The notes beneath the pieces are model-generated. The model did no database searches. It had not been told where the DNA came from and saw only the letters and a program-made list of their open reading frames with translations. 64,000 nt of DNA from Oecophyllibacter saccharovorans (GTDB taxonomy: Bacteria > Pseudomonadota > Alphaproteobacteria > Acetobacterales > Acetobacteraceae). The position numbers and the translations under genes were made by a program. How positions within the stretch are numbered: position 1 is the first letter of the stretch; each line of letters starts with the position of its first letter. This document shows, in pieces, positions 1-8,383 of this stretch. The stretch covers positions 372,001 through 436,000 of the forward strand of contig NZ_CP038143.1 in assembly GCF_006542375.1 (NCBI RefSeq). Direction: 5' to 3'.

Positions 1-660
1 CGCCAGGCTGAAGCTTTCTGTCAGAAGGGCAGCCGTCGCACCTATCTGCTCCTGCATCCCGCCGGAAGCCCGCCTGACCCGGCGCCCCAGCTTCTGCACG
101 GGGATAATCGCCAGCGGATAGAGAATGACAGCAATCAGACTCAGCTCCCAATCCATCCACAGCATGGCGGCAACCAGCCCCACGACAGTGACCACATCCC
201 CCAATGCATTGACAGAACGGGTCAGCGCCTCACGAAGGGCCAGCGCATCACTGGTGAAACGTGACGCCCAGCTTGCCGGCGCCTCTTCTTCAAGGGAAGC
301 GACATCAGCCTGGAGACCCTGATTGAGCATCCGCAGCTGCAGACCGCGCACCACCTGCATCACCATGCCCTGCACCGCCACGTTCTGCCCGTACTGGGCC
401 AGAGCTTTGGCGCCGGTGACCGCCAGGACGAGCGCAGGCACCTGGTAGAGAATGCGCCTGTCATGGGCTGTGAACATGTCGATAGCACGACGGATGATGA
501 CCGGATAAAGCGCCGTCAGCCCGCCCATAAGCAGGGTAAGCAGAACGATGAGTCCTACCCGGCCTGGATGCTGGCGGATTTCTTCACGCCAGATGCGCCG
601 CACCAGTTTGAAGCTGGATGCCGGCGGCGCAGCGGACAGTCCTTGACCTGGACACTTCAT
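1..660 (-). CDS. ABC exporter, MsbA/HlyB-type transmembrane domain (3' part outside window)
   Basis: The first 220 residues of a fused ABC exporter read leftward from an ATG at 660 and stay open to the window edge. Hydrophobic segments lie at about residues 36-56, 73-88 and 152-188, followed by a basic loop (KLGRRVRR) typical of the type I exporter membrane domain. The nucleotide-binding domain would lie beyond position 1, so no Walker motifs are visible. The start is 9 bases after the CCA nucleotidyltransferase stop, so the two genes probably share a transcript. The substrate cannot be told; lipid A, lipid or drug export is possible for the family. Confidence 0.85.
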   Translation of the reverse strand, partial: MKCPGQGLSAAPPASSFKLVRRIWREEIRQHPGRVGLIVLLTLLMGGLTALYPVIIRRAIDMFTAHDRRILYQVPALVLAVTGAKALAQYGQNVAVQGMVMQVVRGLQLRMLNQGLQADVASLEEEAPASWASRFTSDALALREALTRSVNALGDVVTVVGLVAAMLWMDWELSLIAVILYPLAIIPVQKLGRRVRRASGGMQEQIGATAALLTESFSLA

Positions 661-669
661 GACGCCCCT

Positions 670-2058
670 TCAGCGGATGGATTCGCTGCGCTGGATTTCC
701 TGCGCCAGCCATTGCCTGCAGGCCTGCGCATCAGGACGGCACCCTTCTGACAGCCACCAGTCCCGGGTTCTGCACAGCCACTGGCCCAGTGCCGGGCCCG
801 GCTGAAGCCCGCATGCCAATCCGTCCTTGCCGCTCAGGGGAAAGACCGGGCGCGTCATGGCACCGAGCCGCGCCCGCAAGGCTTCCCAGCCCGCATCCGG
901 CCGCCCCAGCTCGGCTGCCTGCAGCAGCCAGCTGCGGTCTTCCAGCAGGGACAGCTCCTGCCCGGCTGCCGCACGGCGCAGGTCGTCATCGGTCATGTCC
1001 GGACTGAGTTCAGGGACATTCTGCGCAAAAACGTGCAATCGGTGACGCGCCAGACGTGAAAGCTTCAGGCGCGCCCCGAGCCCCTCATCAGGACACAGGG
1101 CATAAAGGCGCAGAAGCCCCAGGCGCTCTTCCCGTTCGCTTTCTTCGTTCCTGCCCTGTGCCTGTACTGAAGACACTGCAGACAAAGAGGGCGCCTCTTC
1201 ATCCTCCGTCATATTCCCGCAGGCGAGCAGGCGGGCAAGCCCTGCCAGCTGTGCCTGGGGCAGAAGAACATTCAGCAGGGTCGTCTCTTCCATCAGGCGC
1301 AGGGTGGGCAAAAGCCTGGGCCCCGTCAGAAGCCGCAACAGCTCCGAAGCCACCCGCTCCACCGAAAGCCGGCGGGTCAGCTCCACGCCTGCCCGAATGG
1401 CTGCCACGGCTTCCCCATCAGGGGTGCCGCTTCCGTAACGGGCCTGAAAGCGGAAAAACCTCAAAGCGCGCAGGGCATCTTCCTCCAGCCTGCGCGCAGC
1501 ATTCCCCACGAAGCGGACCCGCCCCTCGGCCAGATCCTTCACACCGCCGAATTCATCATGCAGTTTTCCGGCCCGATCAAATGAAAGGGCATTGATCGTG
1601 AAGTCCCGGCGCGCGGCATCCTCTCGCCAGTCATCCGTCCAGGCCACGACAGCATGACGGCCATCCGTCTCCACATCATGGCGCAGGGTCGTAAGTTCAT
1701 AAGGCCGCGATTCATGCACAACGGTCAGCGTGCCATGCGCCAGACCGGTCGGAACCACTTTCAGCCCTGCCGCTTCCAGAAGGGGTGTCGCCTCTTCGGG
1801 CGGCAGGGGACTTGCCATGTCAATGTCGTGCACAGGCCGCCCGCACAGGAAATCCCGCACGCATCCGCCCACCAGCCGGGCCTGCGGCAGAACAGACCAG
1901 ATGCGTTCCACGCCTGCGCGTTCCGGCAGGACCGACAGACGCTGCCAGATCAGTTTCTCCTGCTCTGACGCGTGCGTGTCTTCCCCGGCCGACGGAAGCT
2001 GCTCTTCATGGTGGCTCAAAACGCGACGTGTATCAGGCAATGTCTCTTCCCTTTTCAC
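670..2058 (-). CDS. cca: CCA tRNA nucleotidyltransferase
   Basis: This 462-residue protein adds or repairs the 3' CCA end of tRNAs, using CTP and ATP, in the cytoplasm. The class II nucleotidyltransferase signature is present: LVGGCVRD at residues 62-69, then DID at 78-80, the metal-binding acidic pair. RRDFTINAL and an RRLEEDALRALRFFRF block follow, as in poly(A) polymerase/CCA enzymes. The track-consistent start is a GTG at 2056-2058. The first roughly 40 residues are poorly conserved, so a later start is possible. An ABC exporter gene follows 9 bases downstream. In many alphaproteobacteria a CoA-pyrophosphatase (NUDIX) gene lies between DUF1285 and cca; none is seen here. Confidence 0.95.
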   Translation of the reverse strand: MKREETLPDTRRVLSHHEEQLPSAGEDTHASEQEKLIWQRLSVLPERAGVERIWSVLPQARLVGGCVRDFLCGRPVHDIDMASPLPPEEATPLLEAAGLKVVPTGLAHGTLTVVHESRPYELTTLRHDVETDGRHAVVAWTDDWREDAARRDFTINALSFDRAGKLHDEFGGVKDLAEGRVRFVGNAARRLEEDALRALRFFRFQARYGSGTPDGEAVAAIRAGVELTRRLSVERVASELLRLLTGPRLLPTLRLMEETTLLNVLLPQAQLAGLARLLACGNMTEDEEAPSLSAVSSVQAQGRNEESEREERLGLLRLYALCPDEGLGARLKLSRLARHRLHVFAQNVPELSPDMTDDDLRRAAAGQELSLLEDRSWLLQAAELGRPDAGWEALRARLGAMTRPVFPLSGKDGLACGLQPGPALGQWLCRTRDWWLSEGCRPDAQACRQWLAQEIQRSESIR

Positions 2059-2188
2059 ATCCCGTTTCCAGCTTTACTGCGGGAGCGCTTGTTACGGATT
2101 ACTGTCACGCCTCTTCTGGGCGCACCCGATGGGGCTGACTGATGGAGCTGACCGATTTTCGGCCAGGGATCAGGCTCCGAAAAAGACT

Positions 2189-2791
2189 TCAAGGGTCCAG
2201 GCGCGTCAAGGGAAAGAAGCATTTCCGGCTCCAGACACCCAGACATGTCTGACCGCCCACACGTTCCGGGATGGCAAGGGCTGTCAGCTCAAACATGACC
2301 GGCCGGCTCACGCGCGCCAGCAGGGAATCGCCGCCCTGTCTGCTGCCCATTTCCACATAGGCCGGTACCTGACCCCCGCGCTGCCAGTCACAGTGCAAGG
2401 GCCGGTCCTGACCAAGGCTGATCAGCTCGTCGGTATTGGTCCGCAGGCAGATATTCTGTGAGCGCGCGTCAGACCCCGTGAAATCCAATGCCACCGCCAG
2501 AAAGGGCGCATCTTCCACTTCAATGACGCCTTTCCGTCCTCCCAGGTCAAGCCAGTAACGACCCTGAGCGTCACGTTCCATCATGGAAGCGAAAAGACAC
2601 CGCAGCTCTTTTCGCCGTACCGGCTGGCCGCAGCAGTACCAGGTACCGTCCTTTCTGATTCTGAAAGGCAGGCGCGGCACGGAAGACACCCTTTGCCGCC
2701 ATTGCCCGATCGGCACTCCTCCTCCTGCCAGAAGCGATACGCCCTGGCGTTGCCGAGCGCTCACCAGACACGTATTTTTCATGCCATCCAT
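2189..2791 (-). CDS. DUF1285 family protein
   Basis: This 200-residue protein matches the DUF1285 pattern. It has a GTWYCCGQPVRRKEL segment near residue 49, RYWLDLGGRKGVIEVEDAPF near residue 77, and a later LRTNTDELISLG stretch. The family is found beside cca and MoxR genes in alphaproteobacteria; its biochemical role is unknown. It has no membrane helix or signal peptide. A second in-frame ATG at 2782 gives an alternative start three residues in. It is divergent from the MoxR operon across a 461-base gap and lies 130 bases upstream of cca, so a joint transcript with cca is likely. Confidence 0.85.
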   Translation of the reverse strand: MDGMKNTCLVSARQRQGVSLLAGGGVPIGQWRQRVSSVPRLPFRIRKDGTWYCCGQPVRRKELRCLFASMMERDAQGRYWLDLGGRKGVIEVEDAPFLAVALDFTGSDARSQNICLRTNTDELISLGQDRPLHCDWQRGGQVPAYVEMGSRQGGDSLLARVSRPVMFELTALAIPERVGGQTCLGVWSRKCFFPLTRLDP

Positions 2792-3252
2792 CTTCTCCTC
2801 CCTGCGCTTGCTGGAAGGTCAGCCCCCTTTCAGCACGTAGTTCCAGCTTCTGTAGGCCTTTTGGCCGGATCAGCGTTCTCCCTGTCACGTCACGGGCCAG
2901 GGCAAAGCAGGGAAAACGCTGTTATGGACAGTTATCTGGGAAGGAGGCAGGCGGAATGAAACCCCTGAGAGATTTTCCGTTCAGTAATTCTAAAATCTGT
3001 CAAGAGGCTTTATGGGCAAGACTTGAACAAAACCAGTCCTCACCCAATCTAAGAAAATCAATACAGAAAATCAGGAGCTTTCCTGCAGCCCTGTAAGCCA
3101 CAGGCTTTTGACGCTATATTGAAGCATTGAAATTGAACGCGATGACCGGAGCTGCCCCGGCCTCTCGTGATGCCGCTCCTTTCAGGAGGGCCTGATCCGC
3201 CCGCCCTGCAGTATTTTTCCTTCTCTCCCCCACGGCTCTTTTCGGAGTTTCC
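2792..3252. promoter_or_regulatory. divergent intergenic region between DUF1285 and moxR-like genes
   Basis: No gene is seen in these 461 bases. The stretch from about 2960 to 3150 is clearly more AT-rich than its surroundings and should hold the divergent promoters. A TTGACA hexamer reads leftward near 2999 and a TTGACG reads rightward at 3108-3113, but neither has a convincing -10 box at 16-18 bases. A GGAG ribosome-binding site at 3244-3247 sits just before the MoxR ATG at 3253. Confidence 0.4.
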
Positions 3253-4296
3253 ATGAGTGACCAATCCGCTTCCCTGACGCAGCCGCCCGGCGCCGTGCCT
3301 GATTCCCAGCAGGAAGGGGCTGCGACAGTGGCGGAAGCTGACCGTCTGGCACCGCGCCTCAAAGAGCTGCAGCAGGCCATCGGAAGCGTCGTGCTGGGCC
3401 AGGACGAAGTGATCAGCCAGGTGCTCACCGCCATTCTCGGCGGCGGCCATGCCCTGCTGATGGGTGCACCGGGGCTGGGCAAGACCCTGCTGGTCAAGAC
3501 AACGGCCCGGGTACTGGGACTGGAGAACTCCCGCATCCAGTTCACACCTGACCTGATGCCCTCCGACATTACCGGCGCTGAAATTCTCGAGACGGATGAG
3601 AACGGACAGCGGCATTTCCGCTTCCTGCCAGGGCCGATCTTCAGCCAGCTCGTTCTGGCAGATGAAATCAACCGGGCCAGCCCCCGAACACAGGCCGCCC
3701 TGCTGCAGGCGATGGCTGAAGGTGCCGTTACCCAGGGCGGCAAAACCTGGCCCCTGCCGCGCCCCTTTCATGTCCTGGCTACACAGAACCCCATTGAGCA
3801 GGAAGGCACTTATCCCCTGCCTGAAGCGCAGCTGGACCGTTTCATGCTGCAGATCAGCCTGCAGCCCCCTGCCCGCGAGGCCGAACGGCGCATGCTGCTG
3901 GCAACCACCGGCAGCACGCAGGCTGAGGCCCCGCGCCTGCTGACGGCAGGTGAACTGCTCCAGGCCCAGGCCCTGGTGCGCCGTCTGCCGGTAGGCGACA
4001 AGGTGGTGGATGCCATCATCGCGCTTGTGCGTTCCCTGCGCCCTGCCGAGCCCGGCGCGTCAGAACAGGTAACGCAGTATCTCGACTATGGGCCCGGACC
4101 GCGGGCTGGGCAGGCCCTCATGATGGCCACCCGTGCCCGTGCCCTTCTGGACGGGCGGCTTGCCCCCAGTCTCGATGATGTGCGCGCCCTCGCAGAACCT
4201 GTTCTCGCCCATCGTCTGGGCCTCAACTATGCCGCACAGGCGGAAGGCTACACCCCTGCGGGGATCGTCGCTGCTCAGACTGCACGGTTGAGCTGA
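3253..4296 (+). CDS. MoxR-type AAA+ ATPase
   Basis: This 347-residue AAA+ ATPase has Walker A GAPGLGKT at residues 71-78 and Walker B VLADEIN at 134-140. LPEAQLDRFML follows, as in MoxR/RavA ATPases, and the C-terminal lid is helical. MoxR proteins act as chaperone-like ATPases with VWA-domain partners. The next gene is a DUF58 protein, the usual partner, and two VWA/BatA-like membrane proteins follow. The ATG at 3253 has a GGAG ribosome-binding site. It is the first gene of a four-gene operon. The substrate of this complex is not known; maturation of membrane or periplasmic proteins is an inference from the family. Confidence 0.94.
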   Translation: MSDQSASLTQPPGAVPDSQQEGAATVAEADRLAPRLKELQQAIGSVVLGQDEVISQVLTAILGGGHALLMGAPGLGKTLLVKTTARVLGLENSRIQFTPDLMPSDITGAEILETDENGQRHFRFLPGPIFSQLVLADEINRASPRTQAALLQAMAEGAVTQGGKTWPLPRPFHVLATQNPIEQEGTYPLPEAQLDRFMLQISLQPPAREAERRMLLATTGSTQAEAPRLLTAGELLQAQALVRRLPVGDKVVDAIIALVRSLRPAEPGASEQVTQYLDYGPGPRAGQALMMATRARALLDGRLAPSLDDVRALAEPVLAHRLGLNYAAQAEGYTPAGIVAAQTARLS

Positions 4297-4316
4297 CGGA
4301 CACGGCCTGACGGACG

Positions 4317-5321
4317 GTGACGGTTCTCAACTCCCTTCTCGGTTTCTGGCACAAACATGCCCCTGGTGCTGGATCTCACGCCAAGGCCCGGCTTGCCGGC
4401 GGTCGCCCCCGGCCGACTGACGCCAAGTCCGGTCCGACACGGGCTGTCCGTGCACTGCCCGAGCTGCTCCTGGCCGCTCATCCGCTTGCCCAGGCCCTGC
4501 TGGACGGCCCCCACAGCCGCAAACGCGCTGGAGACGGCGAGGAATTCTGGCAGTTTCGCCCCTATCAGCCCCTTGAGCCTGCCTCAGCCATTGACTGGCG
4601 CCAGTCCGCCCGCTCTCCGAATCCTGAAATTCTCTGGGTTCGTGAACATGAGCAGAAAACCCCGCGCACTCTCCTCATCTGGATCGACCCTTCACCTTCG
4701 ATGCGCTGGGAACCGGATAACGCGACTGAAACCCGCAAGGGTGTACCCACCAAATCCGAGGCGGCCCTGACAGCTGCCCTGGCTCTGGGAGAAGCGGCTC
4801 TGAAAGCGGGTGAGCGGGTCGGAGTGGCAGGAAGGCCACGCCTTTATATGGGACCGCAGGCCTTCGGCGCGCTGGCCGCAGCTCTGAAGGAGAGCCTGGC
4901 AGAAGATCGACCTCCCCTGCCGCCTCTTGCTACCGTGCCCCCCCATGCCCAGCTTCTGCTGGTCAGTGATTTCCTGTGGCCCGAAAAGAGCATGGAGGAA
5001 ATCTTCAGCGCCTGCACCAGCCGCCCTGGCCGCACGGCGCTGCTGTGTGTGCTTGACCCGGCAGAGCGGGAACTGCCCTACCGGGGCCAGGTGCGTTTCA
5101 CGACGCCTGAAAGCGACCAGACCCTTACCTTGCCAGCTGTCGAAAGCCTGAGGGAAAACTACCGGACAGAGCTTGAGGGCCATCTGGCACGCCTGCGCAG
5201 CCTGCAAGGCCCTCGCAGCCGCTTCGTCCTCCACTGGACGGACACTTCCCTTCTGCCACCCCTCATGCAGTTGCATGCCTGGCTGGGGAAAAGGAACGCG
5301 GCTGGAGACGTACGCCCATGA
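4317..5321 (+). CDS. DUF58 domain protein (MoxR partner)
   Basis: This 334-residue protein has the DUF58 signature FWQFRPYQPLEPASAIDW near residue 77. A degenerate VWA-type fold follows: LLIWIDPSPSMRW around residue 120, with DPSPS in the place of the metal-binding DxSxS. The start is a GTG at 4317, 20 bases after the MoxR stop; the first 40 residues are low-complexity and could be trimmed. The stop overlaps the next start by ATGA, which supports translational coupling. DUF58 proteins are usually encoded beside MoxR and are thought to act with it; the client is unknown. Confidence 0.9.
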   Translation: MTVLNSLLGFWHKHAPGAGSHAKARLAGGRPRPTDAKSGPTRAVRALPELLLAAHPLAQALLDGPHSRKRAGDGEEFWQFRPYQPLEPASAIDWRQSARSPNPEILWVREHEQKTPRTLLIWIDPSPSMRWEPDNATETRKGVPTKSEAALTAALALGEAALKAGERVGVAGRPRLYMGPQAFGALAAALKESLAEDRPPLPPLATVPPHAQLLLVSDFLWPEKSMEEIFSACTSRPGRTALLCVLDPAERELPYRGQVRFTTPESDQTLTLPAVESLRENYRTELEGHLARLRSLQGPRSRFVLHWTDTSLLPPLMQLHAWLGKRNAAGDVRP

Positions 5322-8300
5322 TGCCTGTGAGTTTTCACACCCCCTGGCTGCTGCTGTTTCTGCTGGCCCTGCCTCTGCTGTGGTGGCTGGCGCGCGCCAC
5401 GCCCCCCGTGCCACGGCGACAGAGCTTCTCTTCTCTTGTCGTGCTGCGCCTGGTGCGGCCCCTGCAGCAGGACGCAGCTCATACGCCCTGGTGGCTGCTT
5501 GCGCTCCGCCTGTTGGCCCTGGCCCTGCTGATCCTCGCCTGTGCAGGACCGGTATGGCGCTCTGCAGACTCTTCCCCGACGGCGCAAAACACGAAAAAAA
5601 ACCTGATCATTCTCGATAACGGCTGGGCGGCCGGTCCCTTCTGGACGCAGCGGGTGCAGGTCGCTCAAGCACTAGGAGAACGCAGCTTCCGGAACGGAGG
5701 ACAGCCTTTTTACCTCCTGACTGCTCCGGCAGCGGACGGACAGCCGAGCGAGCCCCTGATCCCTGAGGACCTGCATGCCCTGTCCGGCCTGCTGGCCACG
5801 CTGCACCCCCAGCCCTGGCCTGTCCAGCGTGCAGTCGCGGCCCGGCGCCTGCTTGCCCCGCAATGGCAGGCGCGCCTGCAGCAGGCGACTGTCACACTGC
5901 TTTCAGACGGTCTGGCTCAGGGCGGCGAGGCGGCGCTGACCAAGGCCCTCGCCCCGGCAGCACGGGTTTACGATATACGCTGGGCGCCCTGCGCGCTGGT
6001 GCGCCTGAGCGCCACCCCGCCTGTCAGCGGTGACGACGGCACTACTGCCCGGCTTACCCTGCTGGCTGAACGGCTGCCCAAGTGTACGCAAAAAACAACC
6101 TCCCTGCTTCGAGGACTGAGCCTCAGCGGGGTTCAGGGTGGCAATCAGGAGACGTCAGGCACGCGCCAGCATTTCGACACGGTCATCCACTGGTCTGTGC
6201 CCGTGGGCAGCAGAACCACTGTCAGCCTGCCTGGCGCCCTGGCAGCCGATCTGGACGCCCTCAAGCTGGAAGATATTTCAGGACCGGCCGGCATGGCTCT
6301 GTTCGGAGGGGGGACGCACCAGAAAACCGTTGGCCTCCTGCGCCTGAACGGGGACACGACTCCTCTGCTCGGCAGCGCGTTCTACCTTACGCGCGCGCTG
6401 GGCGCTGACGTGCGGACAGGCAATCTGGAAAATCTTCTTTCCCCAACCAGCCCTCCTCTCTCCCTCCTCATCGCGCCTGATGGCACGCTTTCCACGCCGG
6501 AGGCGCAGCGCCAGGTGCTGAACTGGGTCCGGCACGGCGGCATGGTGGTGCGGTTCGCCGGGCCCGAACTCGCACAATCGGGTGAGACAGCCCCTGTTGC
6601 GCCAGGTTCCGCAACGGAGGCCCAGGCTCTCTTGCCTGTAACGCTGGTCCATGGGGAACGGCAGCTGGGTGGCCCGATGTCGTGGGGGAAGCCGCAGCCT
6701 CTGGCTCCTTTCCCCGAGCATTCTCCCTTCAACGGCCTGGAAGTGCCCCCCGACATCACGGTTACGCGCCAGGTGCTTGCTCAGCCGGAAGATGACCTGC
6801 AGGCACGCAGCTGGGCCAGCCTGGCAGATGGCACCCCTCTGGTGACAGCACGGCACGAAGGCCAGGGAATGGTGGTGCTTTTTCACATCACGCCCACTGC
6901 TGAATGGTCCAACCTGGCTCTGTCAGGCCTCTTTCCGGCCATGTTGGAGCGGCTCATCACCGCAGCCCCGACCCTTGCGCGCAGCACGGCAACTTCTGCA
7001 GGCCCACAAGTCCTGCAGAACCGCCTGCCCCCTTGGCGCATCATCACAATGGCTTCCCGCCTGGCGCTTCCCAACAGTGCCGCGCAGGCCCTGCATCTTC
7101 AGGGCCCGCTGCCTGCTGTCAGCGTGGACCATCCAGCCGGGCTGTATGGCACCCTGCCGCGCCTGCGTCCGCTCAACCTGCCGCAGAATGCCGGTCCGCT
7201 GCGCCCCGAGCCCCTGCTGGGCACACCACGCACGCCAAAAGGCCTGGCGCCTGCCACAGATCTCGCACCCTTTCTGGGGCTGGCTGCCATTGCGTTGCTG
7301 CTTCTGGATGGCCTGCTTGCCCTTCTGCGCCGGCTGCGCCCTGTCCCCCTTGAAGATGCCAATGGGAAACTTCCTTTCCATTTTCCGGATTTCAGGCGCA
7401 CGGCTTCAGGCAAGCCCCCCCTTCTTCTCCTGTTTGTAAGCCTCTCTTCGGCTACTGGCGCCCTGCTGTTGCCGAGTGCACTCCCGACCATGGCGCATGC
7501 AGGCGCTACCGCCGCCCCCACAAAGCCCGTGCCGCACCCCGTTTCAGAAGCAGCTTCCCATCCTGACAGAGGCCTCCCACCCCCCGGCGCCCTCGAGACA
7601 CGACTGGCCGCGATCAAAACGGGTGATCCTGAAATTGATCGCGCCAGCCTGGAAGGGCTGGAAGGCCTGACACGTTTTCTGAATCAGCGCAGCACGGCGC
7701 ATCTGGGTTCTCCTGTCAGCGTGGATGCCGATCAGGCAGAGCTCGGCTTCTATCCGCTGCTTTACTGGCCCATCACCCCTGGCCTGGTCGCTGATCCGAC
7801 CCGCAGCGCAGCCCTGAATGATTATATGAAACATGGCGGCTTGCTGATGATTGATGAGCTGGGCGCAGGCAGTGAGCTGAGCGGTACCAGTGCAGCCACC
7901 GCCCGGCAGAGCCTGAAGCGCGCGACAGAAGGGCTCGACATCCCCCCACTGATGAAACTGGACAGCAAACATACCCTCTCGCACACTTTCTACCTGCTGC
8001 ATTCGATGCCGGGCCGCATTGACGGTCAGCCTGTTTACGTGGCGCGCACGCAGGGCGAGGCGGAAAATTCCGAGAGTGTCAGTCCCGTCATCATCGGCAA
8101 TGGGGACTGGGCCCGTGCCTGGGCCGTCAATGAAGCCGGCGAACCGGCTTATGCGGTCGTCCCGGGCGGGGAAACGCAGCGCAATGCCGCTTACCGCTTC
8201 GGCACCAATGCGGTGATCTATGCCCTGACCGGCAATTACAAAAACGACCAGAAGCATTATCCGGAAATGCTCCGGCGCCTTGGTGGGAGCGCAGATAGTA

Positions 8301-8383
8301 GCAGCCCCTCCACGACCGGTGAGAACGAAGCCGGGGGGAATGACGCCAGCCAGAGCAGCAACGAGGCGGGAGAAGAGGAATGA
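5318..8383 (+). CDS. BatA-like / DUF4159 membrane protein
   Basis: This 1021-residue membrane protein begins with two helices (PWLLLFLLALPLLWWL near residue 9 and WWLLALRLLALALLIL near residue 59), the BatA-type N-terminus. A long extracytoplasmic region follows. Another helix pair lies around residues 650-670 and 705-730. The C-terminal part, about residues 760-1000, matches DUF4159, with YPLLYWPITPG and a GGLLMIDELGAG segment. The middle region has an amidotransferase-like stretch (MVVRFAGPELAQ). It overlaps DUF58 by four bases at its start and the next gene by four bases at its end. This architecture is common in alphaproteobacterial MoxR clusters; its function is not established. Confidence 0.88.
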   Translation: MMPVSFHTPWLLLFLLALPLLWWLARATPPVPRRQSFSSLVVLRLVRPLQQDAAHTPWWLLALRLLALALLILACAGPVWRSADSSPTAQNTKKNLIILDNGWAAGPFWTQRVQVAQALGERSFRNGGQPFYLLTAPAADGQPSEPLIPEDLHALSGLLATLHPQPWPVQRAVAARRLLAPQWQARLQQATVTLLSDGLAQGGEAALTKALAPAARVYDIRWAPCALVRLSATPPVSGDDGTTARLTLLAERLPKCTQKTTSLLRGLSLSGVQGGNQETSGTRQHFDTVIHWSVPVGSRTTVSLPGALAADLDALKLEDISGPAGMALFGGGTHQKTVGLLRLNGDTTPLLGSAFYLTRALGADVRTGNLENLLSPTSPPLSLLIAPDGTLSTPEAQRQVLNWVRHGGMVVRFAGPELAQSGETAPVAPGSATEAQALLPVTLVHGERQLGGPMSWGKPQPLAPFPEHSPFNGLEVPPDITVTRQVLAQPEDDLQARSWASLADGTPLVTARHEGQGMVVLFHITPTAEWSNLALSGLFPAMLERLITAAPTLARSTATSAGPQVLQNRLPPWRIITMASRLALPNSAAQALHLQGPLPAVSVDHPAGLYGTLPRLRPLNLPQNAGPLRPEPLLGTPRTPKGLAPATDLAPFLGLAAIALLLLDGLLALLRRLRPVPLEDANGKLPFHFPDFRRTASGKPPLLLLFVSLSSATGALLLPSALPTMAHAGATAAPTKPVPHPVSEAASHPDRGLPPPGALETRLAAIKTGDPEIDRASLEGLEGLTRFLNQRSTAHLGSPVSVDADQAELGFYPLLYWPITPGLVADPTRSAALNDYMKHGGLLMIDELGAGSELSGTSAATARQSLKRATEGLDIPPLMKLDSKHTLSHTFYLLHSMPGRIDGQPVYVARTQGEAENSESVSPVIIGNGDWARAWAVNEAGEPAYAVVPGGETQRNAAYRFGTNAVIYALTGNYKNDQKHYPEMLRRLGGSADSSSPSTTGENEAGGNDASQSSNEAGEEE

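Noticed and set aside
2994-2999. TTGACA as a possible DUF1285 promoter
   Set aside because: No acceptable -10 box is found at 16-18 bases downstream on the minus strand.
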